Shown here one piece after another: positions 44,252 through 54,521 of a DNA stretch of 64,000 nt. The stretch comes from Phocaeicola faecicola. Lineage in GTDB: Bacteria > Bacteroidota > Bacteroidia > Bacteroidales > Bacteroidaceae. The first letter of the stretch is position 1, and each line of letters opens with the position of its first letter. The notes under the pieces were generated by a model. It did no database searches, was not told the origin of the DNA, and was given only the letters and a program-made list of their open reading frames with translations. The stretch spans positions 1-64,000 of the forward strand of contig NZ_JABSOE010000008.1 of assembly GCF_013618865.1 (NCBI RefSeq), written 5' to 3'. The position numbers were made by a program, and so were the translations under genes.

Positions 44252-45592
44252 TTATCTGTCGCCGATCGGAGTATATTCCACCTCCTCGAGTACATTCTTA
44301 TAAGCCGGACGAATGATTCTCCGTCCTTCAAAATTCAGTTCCTCAATGCGGTGAGCCGTCCATCCCACAATGCGCGCCATCGCAAACAGAGGGGTATAGA
44401 TTTCATGAGGCAGGCCCATCATCTCGTAGATGAAGCCCGAATAGAAATCCACATTCGAGCAAACCTGCTTCCGGGTTCCTTTCACCTTCTTGAAGCAAGC
44501 GATGGCCCGCTGTTCCAGCAATTCCAGGAAGGCAAACTCCTTCTCACAACCCTTTTCGGCCACCAGTTCGCTCGCCAGTTCCTTCAGGAGGACGGCACGC
44601 GGGTCGGATATCGTATATACAGCATGTCCGATTCCGTAAATCAGTCCGCTGCCGTCGTACGCCTCCTTGTTGAGCATGCGGGTAAGGTACGTATCTATCT
44701 CATCCACGTTGGTCCAGTCGGAAATGACTTCCTTGAGGTGATGGAACATCTTCACCACCTGAATGTTGGCACCTCCGTGAAGAGGCCCCTTCAAGGAACC
44801 GATGCCGGCTGCAATGCTGGAATACGTATCGGTACGCGTGGAACTGGTCACCCTGACCGTGAAGGTGGAGTTGTTACCTCCACCATGCTCGGCCTGAAGC
44901 ACCAGCAGCAGGTCAAGCATCCGTGCCTCCAGCGGCGTATAATCCTTTTTAATCATATAAAGGAAGTTCTCTGCCAGCGACAGACTCTCATCCGGGTGAC
45001 GGATATGCAGGGAACGTCCGTGCGTACTGTGACGGTAAATGTTGTACGCATACGCAATGATGGTAGGGAACTTGGATATCAGTTCGATGGACTGCCTCAT
45101 CAGGTTATCGCGGGAGATATCATCCGGATTCGGGTCGAAAGTATACATTTCGAGTACACTGCGCGCCAGAATGTTCATGATGTTCTGTCCCTCAAGGTCG
45201 ATGATGTTCATCGTAGTCTTCTTGTCCAGAGGCATATTGTCATTGATCAGTTCCTTGAACGAAGCCAGCTGCTCACTGTCGGGCAGTTCACCGGAAAGCA
45301 GCAGGTAAGCCACCTCCTCAAAGCCGAAGCGCTTCTCTTTCAGGAGGGCATGAGCAATGTCATCCAGGTCATAGCCGCGGTAAAACAACTTTCCGGGAAT
45401 AGGCTTCAGGCCCTCGGCCGTCCGCTCATATCCCACTACATTACCTATCTTTGTCAGTCCCACCAGCACACCGGTACCGTCTTCATTGCGGAGTCCTCTT
45501 TTCACATTAAACTTAGAGAACAATTCATTGTCGATACGGCAGGCCTGCTTGGCACATTCCGAAAGTTTATATACGATATATTCCTTTTTCAT
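44252..45592 (-). CDS. gltA: Citrate synthase
   Basis: 446 residues. It condenses acetyl-CoA and oxaloacetate to citrate. Active-site regions visible: LQAEHGGGNNSTFTVRV (His), GPLHGGANIQVVKMF (His), and DGSGLIYGIGHAVYT with SDPRA. It is the third gene of acnA-icd-gltA, beginning 18 bp after the icd stop. Together the operon takes citrate to 2-oxoglutarate for glutamate synthesis; the organism type usually runs a split TCA cycle. Confidence 0.97.
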   Translation of the reverse strand: MKKEYIVYKLSECAKQACRIDNELFSKFNVKRGLRNEDGTGVLVGLTKIGNVVGYERTAEGLKPIPGKLFYRGYDLDDIAHALLKEKRFGFEEVAYLLLSGELPDSEQLASFKELINDNMPLDKKTTMNIIDLEGQNIMNILARSVLEMYTFDPNPDDISRDNLMRQSIELISKFPTIIAYAYNIYRHSTHGRSLHIRHPDESLSLAENFLYMIKKDYTPLEARMLDLLLVLQAEHGGGNNSTFTVRVTSSTRTDTYSSIAAGIGSLKGPLHGGANIQVVKMFHHLKEVISDWTNVDEIDTYLTRMLNKEAYDGSGLIYGIGHAVYTISDPRAVLLKELASELVAEKGCEKEFAFLELLEQRAIACFKKVKGTRKQVCSNVDFYSGFIYEMMGLPHEIYTPLFAMARIVGWTAHRIEELNFEGRRIIRPAYKNVLEEVEYTPIGDR

Positions 45593-45610
45593 GGCAATTT
45601 ACTTTTACGG

Positions 45611-46870
45611 TTAAAGACGTTCCACAATTCTCTGTGCGAATTCTTCCGTTCCCAGAGGAGTACCGTCGGGCATGAAGCGAGCCAGATCGACAGTAGCTTC
45701 TCCTGCAGCAAACGATTCTTCCAGTGCCGCCACAATCAATGCCGCAGCCTCGTTCCATCCCATATACTCCAGCATCATCACCGATGAAAGCAGCAGCGAG
45801 CAGGGGTTGGCCATATTCTTTCCGGCAATGTCAGGAGCCGTACCGTGCGTAGCCTCAAAAATGGCATGCCCGGTATGATAATTGATGTTGGCCCCCGGTG
45901 CAATACCGATACCGCCTACCATGGCTGCCAGCTGGTCGGACACATAATCGCCGTTCAGATTGAGCGTAGCAATCACCGAATAGTCCTCCGGATTCAACAA
46001 TGTGTTCTGCAGGAAGGCATCGGCAATGCAGTCTTTCACAATCAGTTTGCCTTTGTTGGAAGCCTCTGCCAGAGCCGCCTTTGCCGACTCCTCCCCCAGT
46101 TCCTTCTTCAACTGCTGGTAATAATTCATGGTAAAGGTCTGTTCTGCAAACTCTTTCTCTGCCACCTCATATCCCCAGCGTTTGAAACCACCTTCCGTAT
46201 ATTTCATGATATTCCCTTTATGCACCAGAGTCACTGACGGAAGGTGATGCTGCAAGGCATATTCAATGGCCGCACGCACCAGACGCTGTGTACCTTCTAC
46301 CGAAACCGGCTTGACACCGAAAGAAGAGGTCTCGGGGAAGCGCACCTTCTTCACTCCCATCTCATCCCTCAGAAACGCGTAAAACTTCTGTGCTTCCGGC
46401 GTTCCCTGTTCCCATTCGATTCCGGCATAAATGTCTTCTGTATTCTCACGGAAGATGTGCATGTCGACCTTCTGCGGATCTTTCAACGGAGAAACCACTC
46501 CCTTGAACCAGCGTACCGGACGCAGACAGACATACAGGTCGAGTGTCTGGCGCAAAGCCACATTCAGCGAACGGATTCCCCCGCCTACCGGAGTCGTCAG
46601 CGGTCCCTTGATACCTATCAGGTATTCGCGGAAAGCCTCCATCGTAGCTTCAGGAAGCCATTCTCCCGTCTGCTTGTAAGCTTTCTCTCCTGCCAAGACC
46701 TCCATCCACTCAATGGAACGCTCGCCTTTATAAGCCAGTTTCACAGCCTCGTTCACAATCTTCTGACAAGCCGGTGTCAGTTCCGCACCGACCCCGTCGC
46801 CTTCAATAAATGGAATGGTAACACATGAGGGCACTACCAGTTTTCCCTCTTTCATGTATGCTTTACTCAT
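45611..46870 (-). CDS. icd: Isocitrate dehydrogenase (NADP-type)
   Basis: 419 residues from ATG 46870, which is preceded by GGAGG about ten bases upstream; a longer frame starts at TTG 46885. It decarboxylates isocitrate to 2-oxoglutarate. Motifs: GPLTTPVGGGIRSLNVALRQ (substrate loop with the regulatory Ser), RENTEDIYAGIEW, HKGNIMKYTEG, ATLNLNGDYVSDQLAAMVGG and HGTAPDIAGKNMANP (coenzyme site). The middle gene of the operon, between acnA and gltA. Confidence 0.97.
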   Translation of the reverse strand: MSKAYMKEGKLVVPSCVTIPFIEGDGVGAELTPACQKIVNEAVKLAYKGERSIEWMEVLAGEKAYKQTGEWLPEATMEAFREYLIGIKGPLTTPVGGGIRSLNVALRQTLDLYVCLRPVRWFKGVVSPLKDPQKVDMHIFRENTEDIYAGIEWEQGTPEAQKFYAFLRDEMGVKKVRFPETSSFGVKPVSVEGTQRLVRAAIEYALQHHLPSVTLVHKGNIMKYTEGGFKRWGYEVAEKEFAEQTFTMNYYQQLKKELGEESAKAALAEASNKGKLIVKDCIADAFLQNTLLNPEDYSVIATLNLNGDYVSDQLAAMVGGIGIAPGANINYHTGHAIFEATHGTAPDIAGKNMANPCSLLLSSVMMLEYMGWNEAAALIVAALEESFAAGEATVDLARFMPDGTPLGTEEFAQRIVERL

Positions 46871-46939
46871 TATTCTTTCCTCCAAAATTTTAGTTATATT
46901 ATCCTATTGAAAACTTGCGATTCAAACAATCCACGATGA

Positions 46940-49207
46940 TTACGACAGCGATTTGCGGCTCAAGGTATTCAGTGCAGAACCTGCACGGAACCATCCAATC
47001 TGCATTTCATTATAGGTATGCTGTACCTCAATGCAGTCTTCCGATCCGTCCGAATGTTTCAGCAAGACCTTCAGCCGACTTTCGGGAGCGAACGTATCCA
47101 GTCCAAGCACCGAAATCAGGTCGTGTTCCTGTACCTTGTCATAATCGTCCTTGCAGGCAAATGTCAATGCCAGCATTCCCTGCTTCTTCAAGTTGGTCTC
47201 GTGAATACGGGCAAAACTCTTTGCCAGTACCACCCGCACATTCAGGAAACGGGGTTCCATGGCCGCATGTTCGCGACTGGAGCCTTCTCCGTAATTTTCC
47301 TCTGCCACTACCACCGAATACAGACCGGCCCGCTTATACGCCTTGGCCGTACCCGACACCGTCTCATAACGGCCATCCTGGGCATTCCACACACAGTTGG
47401 TTTCTCCGTTGAAGGCATTCACCGCTCCCATCAGCATGTTCTCCGAGATATTTTCCAGATGTCCGCGGAAACGCAGCCACGGTCCAGCCATGGAAATATG
47501 GTCGGTAGTGCACTTGCCCTTCGTCTTGATCAGCAGCGGCATATCGATAAGGTTCTTACCGTCCCAGGGTGCGAAAGGCTCCAGTTTCTGCAAACGTTCC
47601 GACTGTGGATCGATGACCACTTCCACCTCTTCTCCACTGGCCGGAGGAGCCAGATAACCGTTATCGCCTACCGTAAATCCCTTCGGAGGAAGCTTGTCGC
47701 CCACAGGAGGATCCAGTCTGACCTCCTCACCCCGCTCGTTTCTCAGCGTATCGGTCATCGGATTGAAACACAGGTCGCCGGCAATGGCCAGGGCTGTCGC
47801 TATTTCCGGTGAAGCCACAAAGGCATGCGTATTGGGATTTCCGTCGGCCCGTTTGGCAAAATTCCGGTTGAAGGAAGTCACGATGGAGTTAGGCCGGAGC
47901 GGATCATCCGTCTCCCGTTTCCACTGACCGATGCACGGTCCGCAGGCATTGGCCATTATGGTTGCTCCCGCTGCCTTGAAATCGGCTATCATTCCGTCAC
48001 GGACGGCAGTGCAGTACACCTGTTCCGACCCCGGATTCACCAACAGAGGAGAAGCCATCTTCAGTCCCTTATCCTTCAACTGACGGACCAGCGAAGCCGC
48101 ACGACTCAAATCCTGATAAGACGAGTTGGTGCAAGAACCGATGAGTCCGACCTCCATGCGACGGGGATACCCGTTCGCCTTTACTTTTGCCGCAAATTCC
48201 GACAATGGGCAGGCCGCATCAGGTGTGAAAGGACCGTTCAGATAAGGTTCCAAAGCCGAGAGGTCAATCTCAATCACCCGGTCGTAATATTGTTCGGGCT
48301 GCGCATACACCTCCGGATCCGCCTTCAGGTCGGCAGCCACCTCAGAGGCCAATGCAGCCACTTTCTCCCTGCCGGTCGCACACAGATAAGCCGCCATTTC
48401 CTCGTCATAAGGGAACAATGACGTAGTCGCTCCTACCTCCGCACCCATATTGCAGATTGTAGCCTTTCCCGTAGCCGAAAGAGAAGCTGCCCCTTCACCA
48501 AAGTACTCGATGATGGCATTCGTTCCCCCTTTTACGGTCAGCAGTCCGGCCAGTTTCAGTATCACATCCTTCGGAGCAGCCCATCCGTTCAGTCTTCCTT
48601 TTAGATGTACCCCAATCAGGCGGGGCATCTTCAATTCCCATTCCATTCCGGTCATGACATCCACCGCATCGGCTCCACCGACTCCGATGGCAATCATGCC
48701 CAGACCGCCTGCATTCGGAGTATGAGAATCCGTACCCACCATCATACCTCCCGGGAAAGCGTAATTTTCCAATACCACCTGATGGATGATACCCGCTCCC
48801 GGTTGCCAGAATCCCAGTCCGTAATGGGAAGCCACGCTTTTCAGAAAATCATATACCTCCTTATTTGTCTTGCAGGCTACGGGCAAATCGGTCTCCGCTC
48901 CCTTGAAAGCCTGAATCAGGTGGTCACAATGTATCGTAACCGGTACTGCCGAGGTTTTCTTTCCGGCATTCATAAACTGCAGCAGGGCCATCTGTGCCGT
49001 AGCATCCTGCATGGCTACCCGGTCGGGACGGAAGTCGACATAATCCTCCCCTCTCCGGAATGCTTTCACGGAAGAAGGCTCATAAAGGTGGCTGTAGAGT
49101 ATTTTCTCCGCCAGCGTGAGCGGTCTCCCCAGGCAGCGGCGGACAGCTCCTGTTTTACCGGCATAGGCCGCATAAAACTGCTGCAACATATTCATATCAT
49201 ATACCAT
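46940..49207 (-). CDS. acnA: Aconitate hydratase
   Basis: 755 residues, of the mitochondrial-type aconitase branch. It interconverts citrate and isocitrate through a [4Fe-4S] cluster; the cluster Cys are in [12 protein letters not shown] and [10 protein letters not shown]. Other motifs: [21 protein letters not shown] and [14 protein letters not shown] near the C-terminal swivel domain. The start is Met1 ([11 protein letters not shown]), as usual for the family. It is the first gene of acnA-icd-gltA, with a promoter at 49233-49262. Confidence 0.97.
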   Translation of the reverse strand: MVYDMNMLQQFYAAYAGKTGAVRRCLGRPLTLAEKILYSHLYEPSSVKAFRRGEDYVDFRPDRVAMQDATAQMALLQFMNAGKKTSAVPVTIHCDHLIQAFKGAETDLPVACKTNKEVYDFLKSVASHYGLGFWQPGAGIIHQVVLENYAFPGGMMVGTDSHTPNAGGLGMIAIGVGGADAVDVMTGMEWELKMPRLIGVHLKGRLNGWAAPKDVILKLAGLLTVKGGTNAIIEYFGEGAASLSATGKATICNMGAEVGATTSLFPYDEEMAAYLCATGREKVAALASEVAADLKADPEVYAQPEQYYDRVIEIDLSALEPYLNGPFTPDAACPLSEFAAKVKANGYPRRMEVGLIGSCTNSSYQDLSRAASLVRQLKDKGLKMASPLLVNPGSEQVYCTAVRDGMIADFKAAGATIMANACGPCIGQWKRETDDPLRPNSIVTSFNRNFAKRADGNPNTHAFVASPEIATALAIAGDLCFNPMTDTLRNERGEEVRLDPPVGDKLPPKGFTVGDNGYLAPPASGEEVEVVIDPQSERLQKLEPFAPWDGKNLIDMPLLIKTKGKCTTDHISMAGPWLRFRGHLENISENMLMGAVNAFNGETNCVWNAQDGRYETVSGTAKAYKRAGLYSVVVAEENYGEGSSREHAAMEPRFLNVRVVLAKSFARIHETNLKKQGMLALTFACKDDYDKVQEHDLISVLGLDTFAPESRLKVLLKHSDGSEDCIEVQHTYNEMQIGWFRAGSALNTLSRKSLS

Positions 49208-49232
49208 AGTCTGTTCAATTTTACATTTATCA

Positions 49233-49262
49233 CAAATATAACGAATATCATGCTAATACAAC
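49233..49262 (-). promoter_or_regulatory. Promoter of acnA-icd-gltA
   Basis: TATATTTG (49233-49240) and GTTG (49259-49262), 18 bp apart on the minus strand. The leader is about 20 nt. Confidence 0.6.
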
Positions 49263-49379
49263 CACAATATAACAATATTTATACTCATTTTGATAGTTTA
49301 ATTCGATTTTTTACATAAATATCACACTTTAAAACATTTTTATCCATTCACTGTCAGCAGGAAGTTGCCAACTGTAAAC

Positions 49380-49410
49380 CTTGTTTTAATCAAGATTTTT
49401 CCTATATTTG
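49380..49410 (+). promoter_or_regulatory. Promoter of hppA
   Basis: CTTG (49380-49383), 19 bp, TATATTTG (49403-49410). It is divergent from the acnA promoter. The leader is about 110 nt and structured. Confidence 0.65.
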
Positions 49411-49417
49411 TGGGATA

Positions 49418-49499
49418 CAGGACAGGACTGGATATGACTCTTTCCGAAAGCCCCGTTTTTCGGAAAGGGATTGCTTTTCCCGTCCTTAATGTCCGGGAC
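49418..49499 (+). ncRNA. Structured 5' leader of hppA, possible cis-regulatory RNA
   Basis: Two GGAC segments (49420-49423, 49425-49428) can pair with two GTCC segments (49491-49494, 49482-49485) to close a junction. Inside are a perfect 10-bp hairpin (CTTTCCGAAA 49440-49449 with TTTCGGAAAG 49458-49467) and a small stem GGGA/TCCC (49467-49470 / 49478-49481). This is a three-way-junction shape. It does not match the fluoride riboswitch or other classes I know. The pairing was found by eye only. Confidence 0.4.
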
Positions 49500-49528
49500 C
49501 AGACACATCTAATCTAAATCTTAAATAT

Positions 49529-51733
49529 ATGGAAACACATCTCTTCTGGCTGGTTCCTGCCGCCTCTCTTCTGGCACTAATCCTGGCAGGATACTTCTAC
49601 AAGCAAATGATGCGCGAAAGCGAAGGCACCGACACCATGAAACGAATTGCGTCGCATGTGCGAAAAGGGGCCATGTCGTACCTTAAGCAGCAATATAAGG
49701 TAGTGACAATGGTATTTATCGGACTGGTGATTCTGTTTTCGGTCATGGCATACGGATTCAATCTGCAGAACCCCTGGGTACCGGTAGCCTTCCTGACGGG
49801 CGGATTCTTCTCCGGTTTATCCGGTTTTCTGGGCATGAAAACAGCCACATATGCTTCGGCACGCACGGCGAACGCGGCACGCACCTCGCTCAACAAAGGA
49901 CTTAAGGTAGCCTTCCGGAGTGGAGCCGTCATGGGACTGGTAGTGGTAGGTCTGGGATTGCTGGATATCTCTTTCTGGTATTTGCTGCTGGACTACTGTA
50001 TACCGGCCGATGCCATGAATCCGACTGCCAAACTGTGCATCATCACTACCACCATGCTGACATTTGGCATGGGAGCATCTACTCAGGCACTCTTCGCCCG
50101 TGTGGGAGGAGGTATCTATACCAAAGCGGCTGACGTAGGTGCCGACCTGGTAGGAAAGGTGGAAGCAGGTATCCCGGAAGACGACCCGAGAAATCCGGCA
50201 ACCATAGCCGATAACGTAGGAGACAACGTAGGAGACGTAGCCGGAATGGGTGCCGACCTGTACGAATCGTACTGTGGTTCTATCCTGGCCACCGCTGCTC
50301 TGGGAGCTGCAGCCTTCATCGGTACGGGCAACACAGAGATGCAGTTCAAGGCAGTCATTGCCCCCATGCTGATTGCCGCAGTGGGCATTGTACTCTCCAT
50401 CATCGGTATTTTTACGGTCCGCACCAAAGAAAGTGCAGGCATGAAAGAATTGCTGCAGGCACTTGCCAGAGGTACCAACCTGAGTTCGGTGCTCATCGTC
50501 ATTGCCACTTTCTTCATCCTGTGGCTGCTGCAGCTGACCAACTGGGTCAACATTGCGTTTGCCGTGGTCGTAGGACTGGCCGTAGGCATCATCATCGGAC
50601 AATCGACCGAATATTATACTTCACAGTCGTACCGCCCCACACAGAAACTTTCGGAAAGCGGTAAAACCGGTCCTGCCACTGTCATCATCTCGGGTATCGG
50701 ACTGGGAATGATTTCAACCACTATTCCGGTGATAGCCGTGGTAGCCGGCATTATCCTTTCTTACTGGCTGGCTTCCGGTTTCGATTTCAGCAACATAGGC
50801 ATAGGTCTGTACGGTATCGGCATTGCCGCGGTAGGTATGCTTTCCACGCTGGGAATCACACTGGCCACTGACGCCTATGGACCGATTGCCGACAATGCGG
50901 GTGGAAATGCAGAAATGAGCGGACTGGGTGCGGAAGTGCGTAAGCGTACCGATGCCCTCGATTCACTGGGAAATACTACAGCTGCTACCGGAAAAGGCTT
51001 TGCCATCGGTTCGGCAGCCCTGACAGGACTGGCCCTGCTGGCTTCTTATATCGAAGAAATCCGTATCGGACTGGAGCGGTTGGGAAATACCGTACTGGAA
51101 CTGCCCAACGGCATCAGCGTAGCCATCCACGAAGCCAGTTTTACCGATTTCATTATGTTCTATGACGTTACCTTGATGAACCCCAAAGTACTTTCGGGTA
51201 TGTTTGTCGGCAGTATGATGGCCTTCCTGTTCTGCGGACTGACCATGAATGCAGTGGGCCGTGCCGCCGGAAGCATGGTAGAAGAAGTGCGCCGACAGTT
51301 CCGTGAAATCAAAGGAATCCTCGAAGGAAAAGCAGAACCCGACTATGCACGCTGCGTGCAAATCTCCACACAGGGAGCACAGCGTGAAATGGTATTCCCT
51401 TCGCTGCTCGCTATTATAGCACCGATTGTAACCGGTCTGCTTTTCGGAGTTCCGGGAGTTATCGGACTGCTCATCGGTGGTCTGTCATCGGGATTCGTAC
51501 TGGCTATCTTCATGGCCAATGCAGGAGGTGCCTGGGACAATGCAAAGAAATACGTAGAAGAAGGTAATTTCGGCGGAAAAGGCAGTGAAGTACACCGTGC
51601 AGCCGTCGTAGGAGATACCGTAGGCGACCCGTTCAAGGACACCTCCGGCCCGAGCCTGAACATCCTGATTAAACTCATGAGTATGGTAGCCATCGTAATG
51701 GCCGGACTCACCGTTTCATGGAGCTTGTTCTGA
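49529..51733 (+). CDS. hppA: Membrane-bound ion-pumping pyrophosphatase, K+-dependent type
   Basis: 734 residues, about 16 transmembrane helices. It hydrolyses pyrophosphate to pump H+ and/or Na+ across the inner membrane. The substrate site [19 protein letters not shown] is complete, as is the second Asp/Lys cluster near the C-terminus ([31 protein letters not shown]). The motif [10 protein letters not shown] has Ala (residue 485) where K+-independent enzymes have Lys, so the K+-dependent class is expected; Bacteroides relatives include dual Na+/H+ pumps. It is transcribed alone from a promoter with a structured leader. Confidence 0.97.
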   Translation: METHLFWLVPAASLLALILAGYFYKQMMRESEGTDTMKRIASHVRKGAMSYLKQQYKVVTMVFIGLVILFSVMAYGFNLQNPWVPVAFLTGGFFSGLSGFLGMKTATYASARTANAARTSLNKGLKVAFRSGAVMGLVVVGLGLLDISFWYLLLDYCIPADAMNPTAKLCIITTTMLTFGMGASTQALFARVGGGIYTKAADVGADLVGKVEAGIPEDDPRNPATIADNVGDNVGDVAGMGADLYESYCGSILATAALGAAAFIGTGNTEMQFKAVIAPMLIAAVGIVLSIIGIFTVRTKESAGMKELLQALARGTNLSSVLIVIATFFILWLLQLTNWVNIAFAVVVGLAVGIIIGQSTEYYTSQSYRPTQKLSESGKTGPATVIISGIGLGMISTTIPVIAVVAGIILSYWLASGFDFSNIGIGLYGIGIAAVGMLSTLGITLATDAYGPIADNAGGNAEMSGLGAEVRKRTDALDSLGNTTAATGKGFAIGSAALTGLALLASYIEEIRIGLERLGNTVLELPNGISVAIHEASFTDFIMFYDVTLMNPKVLSGMFVGSMMAFLFCGLTMNAVGRAAGSMVEEVRRQFREIKGILEGKAEPDYARCVQISTQGAQREMVFPSLLAIIAPIVTGLLFGVPGVIGLLIGGLSSGFVLAIFMANAGGAWDNAKKYVEEGNFGGKGSEVHRAAVVGDTVGDPFKDTSGPSLNILIKLMSMVAIVMAGLTVSWSLF

Positions 51734-51746
51734 TTGTATAAAAAAC

Positions 51747-51778
51747 AAGGCTGTCCCACAAAAAAATGGGACAGCCTT
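51747..51778. terminator. Terminator between hppA and the nitrilase-family gene
   Basis: A perfect 12-bp stem (AAGGCTGTCCCA with TGGGACAGCCTT). The A run on the left gives a T tract for the minus-strand gene; the plus side is AT-rich. It probably serves both convergent genes. Confidence 0.85.
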
Positions 51779-51798
51779 ACTTATAATTATACTGCTGA

Positions 51799-52569
51799 TT
51801 ATACCTTAATTTCGAAACCATCCCTGTCTTCCAGTACCGGAAAACGACGCCGGAAATTCAGCAGCGGTTCCAGTTCCAGCACCACTTCCGCTCCACACAC
51901 TGCTCCCTCCTCACAGGCAGCCACCGTCTTCCCATAGGCGTTCAGGATGATACTTCCTCCGTTGTAAGTCGCCACCGGATCCGTTCCTACCCGGTTGACC
52001 CCTAACACATAACACTGATTCTCGATGGCCCTTGCCTGAAGCAGGACATCCCACACAGCCCGCCTACCTACAGGCCAGTTGGCCACAAACAGCATCATAT
52101 CATAATCATTGCGGTTGCGCATCCAGACCGGAAAACGCAGGTCGTAGCAAACCTGCAACAGGATCCGAAAACCCTTATATGTCACAATTACCCGGCGGTC
52201 GCCCGGAGTATACTCCAGGTGTTCACCCCCGAACGCAAACAGATGCCGCTTATCATAATACTCCACATTCCCGTCCGGGAACACAAAATAAAACCGGTTC
52301 CGGAACGTATCCGAAGCGGTCCGTACAGCCACACTGCCCGCTACGGCACAATTCCCTTCCTGTGCCATCCGCCTCATCCACTCCAGCGTCGGTCCTCCCA
52401 CCTCAGGCTCAGCCACCTGCTGCGGAGGAAATCCAAAGCCGGTAGCAAACATTTCAGGCAGGACGAACAGGTCCACTCCCTCGTACGACCCGATCAGTTC
52501 CGTCAGGTTCCGGCGGTTCGCTTCCGCATCCCCCCAGACAATATCCGTCTGCAAAATAACAGTTCTCAT
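51799..52569 (-). CDS. Nitrilase-superfamily amidase (omega-amidase-like)
   Basis: 256 residues. The catalytic triad is visible as Glu39 (LPEMFATGF), Lys107 (YYDKRHLF) and Cys141 (LLQVCYDLRFP). The short length and HLFAFGGEHLEYTPGDRR point to the omega-amidase/YafV type, which hydrolyses alpha-ketoglutaramate or similar amides in the cytosol. The exact substrate is not certain. It is transcribed alone, divergent from lysS. Confidence 0.93.
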   Translation of the reverse strand: MRTVILQTDIVWGDAEANRRNLTELIGSYEGVDLFVLPEMFATGFGFPPQQVAEPEVGGPTLEWMRRMAQEGNCAVAGSVAVRTASDTFRNRFYFVFPDGNVEYYDKRHLFAFGGEHLEYTPGDRRVIVTYKGFRILLQVCYDLRFPVWMRNRNDYDMMLFVANWPVGRRAVWDVLLQARAIENQCYVLGVNRVGTDPVATYNGGSIILNAYGKTVAACEEGAVCGAEVVLELEPLLNFRRRFPVLEDRDGFEIKV

Positions 52570-52685
52570 TCCACCTCCCTTTCATAAAAAATCCACACAT
52601 AAATCGTCAGACAAAGATAATAAAAGTAGCCTAAGTAAGAGGAAGTTTGCAAAATCTTTCCTATTTTTGTAGCGAAATTGAGTTA

Positions 52686-54425
52686 ATGTATCAACAAATG
52701 AACGTATTAGAACTAAGTGAACAGGAAATAATCAGACGCAACAGTCTGAATGAAATGAGAGCAATGGGCATTGATCCCTACCCTGCTGCCGAGTATGTAA
52801 CCAATGCCTTTTCGACAGACATCAAGGCAGAATTCAAAGACGACGAGGCAGAACCACGCAAAGTTTCGGTTGCAGGACGTATCATGTCACGTCGTGTAAT
52901 GGGTAAAGCTTCTTTCGTTGAGTTACAGGACTCAAAAGGACGTATTCAGGTATACATTACACGCGATGATATCTGTCCGGATGAAAACAAAGACTTGTAC
53001 AACGTAGTCTTCAAGCGCCTGCTTGACCTGGGTGACTTCATCGGTATCGAAGGTTTTGTATTCCGCACTCAAATGGGCGAAATTTCTATCCATGCAAAGA
53101 AGTTGACCGTCCTTTCAAAGTCTATCAAGCCGCTGCCTATCGTAAAATACAAGGACGGTGTGGCTTATGACAAGTTCGAAGATCCAGAATTGCGCTACCG
53201 TCAGCGTTACGTCGACCTGGTAGTGAACGACGGTGTGAAGGATATCTTCCTGAAGCGCAACAAAGTATACAACTCCATGCGTGAGTATTTCAACTCAAAA
53301 GGATACATCGAAGTGGAAACTCCTATCCTCCAGTCAATCGCCGGAGGTGCGGCAGCCCGTCCGTTCATCACGCACCACAACGCACTGGATATACCTCTCT
53401 ACATGCGTATCGCCAGCGAGCTGTACCTGAAACGACTGATTGTAGGTGGTTTCGAAGGTGTGTACGAAATCGGAAAGAACTTCCGTAACGAAGGTATGGA
53501 CCGTACCCACAATCCGGAGTTCACCTGCATGGAAATCTACGTAGCCTACAAGGACTACAACTGGATGATGAAGTTTACAGAAAACATGATTGAAAAAATC
53601 TGTATGGACGTAAACGGTACGACTGAAGTACAGGTAGGAGACCACCTGATCAACTTCAAGGCTCCGTTCAAACGCGTAACCATGCTCGACTCCATCAAGG
53701 AATTCACCGGTTACGACCTGACAGGAATGAACGAAGACCAGATCCGTGAAGTCTGCCTGAAACTGAACATGGAAATCGACGAGACCATGGGTAAGGGCAA
53801 GCTGATCGACGAAATCTTCGGCGAATTCTGCGAAGGCAACTACATCCAGCCGACCTTCATCACCGACTATCCGATTGAAATGTCACCGCTGACCAAGCGT
53901 CACCGCAACAACCCGGAACTGACAGAACGTTTCGAGCTGATGGTCAACGGAAAAGAATTATGTAACGCTTACTCTGAGCTGAACGACCCGATCGACCAGC
54001 TGGAACGCTTTGAAGAACAGATGCGTCTGAGCGAAAAGGGAGACGATGAAGCCATGATCATCGACAAGGACTTCGTACGTGCCCTCGAATACGGTATGCC
54101 TCCTACTTCAGGTATGGGTATCGGTATGGACCGTCTGGTCATGCTGATGACAGGTCAGAGCACCATCCAGGAAGTATTGTTCTTCCCGCAGATGCGTCCG
54201 GAAAAAGTGATTCCGAAAGACGCTCCTGCCAAATTCATGGAACTGGGTATCGCCGAAGAGTGGGTACCGGTTATCCAGAAAGCCGGATACAATCTGGTTT
54301 CAGACATGAAAGATGTCAACCCACAGAAATTACACCAAGACATCTGCGGAGTGAACAAGAAGTATAAATTAGAACTGACAAATCCTAGCGTCAACGAAGT
54401 GGCGGAATGGATACAGAAAATTTAA
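52686..54425 (+). CDS. lysS: Lysyl-tRNA synthetase, class II
   Basis: 579 residues from ATG 52686. The open frame extends to TTG 52647, but a -7 box TATTTTTG at 52662-52669 places the transcription start after that codon; ATG 52698 is also possible. An OB-fold anticodon-binding domain (about 55-160; [23 protein letters not shown]) precedes the catalytic domain with motif 2 ([21 protein letters not shown]) and motif 3 ([12 protein letters not shown]). The C-terminus has an extra ~70 residues beyond motif 3. It is the first gene of lysS-gpsA-pgi-HAD. Confidence 0.97.
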   Translation: MYQQMNVLELSEQEIIRRNSLNEMRAMGIDPYPAAEYVTNAFSTDIKAEFKDDEAEPRKVSVAGRIMSRRVMGKASFVELQDSKGRIQVYITRDDICPDENKDLYNVVFKRLLDLGDFIGIEGFVFRTQMGEISIHAKKLTVLSKSIKPLPIVKYKDGVAYDKFEDPELRYRQRYVDLVVNDGVKDIFLKRNKVYNSMREYFNSKGYIEVETPILQSIAGGAAARPFITHHNALDIPLYMRIASELYLKRLIVGGFEGVYEIGKNFRNEGMDRTHNPEFTCMEIYVAYKDYNWMMKFTENMIEKICMDVNGTTEVQVGDHLINFKAPFKRVTMLDSIKEFTGYDLTGMNEDQIREVCLKLNMEIDETMGKGKLIDEIFGEFCEGNYIQPTFITDYPIEMSPLTKRHRNNPELTERFELMVNGKELCNAYSELNDPIDQLERFEEQMRLSEKGDDEAMIIDKDFVRALEYGMPPTSGMGIGMDRLVMLMTGQSTIQEVLFFPQMRPEKVIPKDAPAKFMELGIAEEWVPVIQKAGYNLVSDMKDVNPQKLHQDICGVNKKYKLELTNPSVNEVAEWIQKI

Positions 54426-54433
54426 TCAATTAG

Positions 54434-54514
54434 AAATTAAAAATTAAAAATTAAAAGCTTCTCCGTGCAGAACGAAGCTTTTAGTTTTTAGTTTTTAATT
54501 TTTAGTTTTTAATT
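54434..54514. repeat. AT-rich 7-mer repeats forming a long hairpin between lysS and gpsA
   Basis: Three AAATTAA units (54434-54454) lead into AAAAGCTTC (54453-54461). After a 12-nt loop comes GAAGCTTTT (54474-54482) and four TTTTTAR units (54485-54512). The two sides can pair over about 28 bp with G-U wobbles. It may attenuate or stabilise the lysS-gpsA transcript. Confidence 0.75.
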
Positions 54515-54521
54515 GATAATC

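Noticed and set aside
44168-45787. 539-aa plus-strand open frame
   Set aside because: It is antisense to citrate synthase, which has complete motifs and the expected length.
54434-54514. CRISPR-like array
   Set aside because: The units are 7 bp, contiguous, without unique spacers, and no cas genes are in the window.
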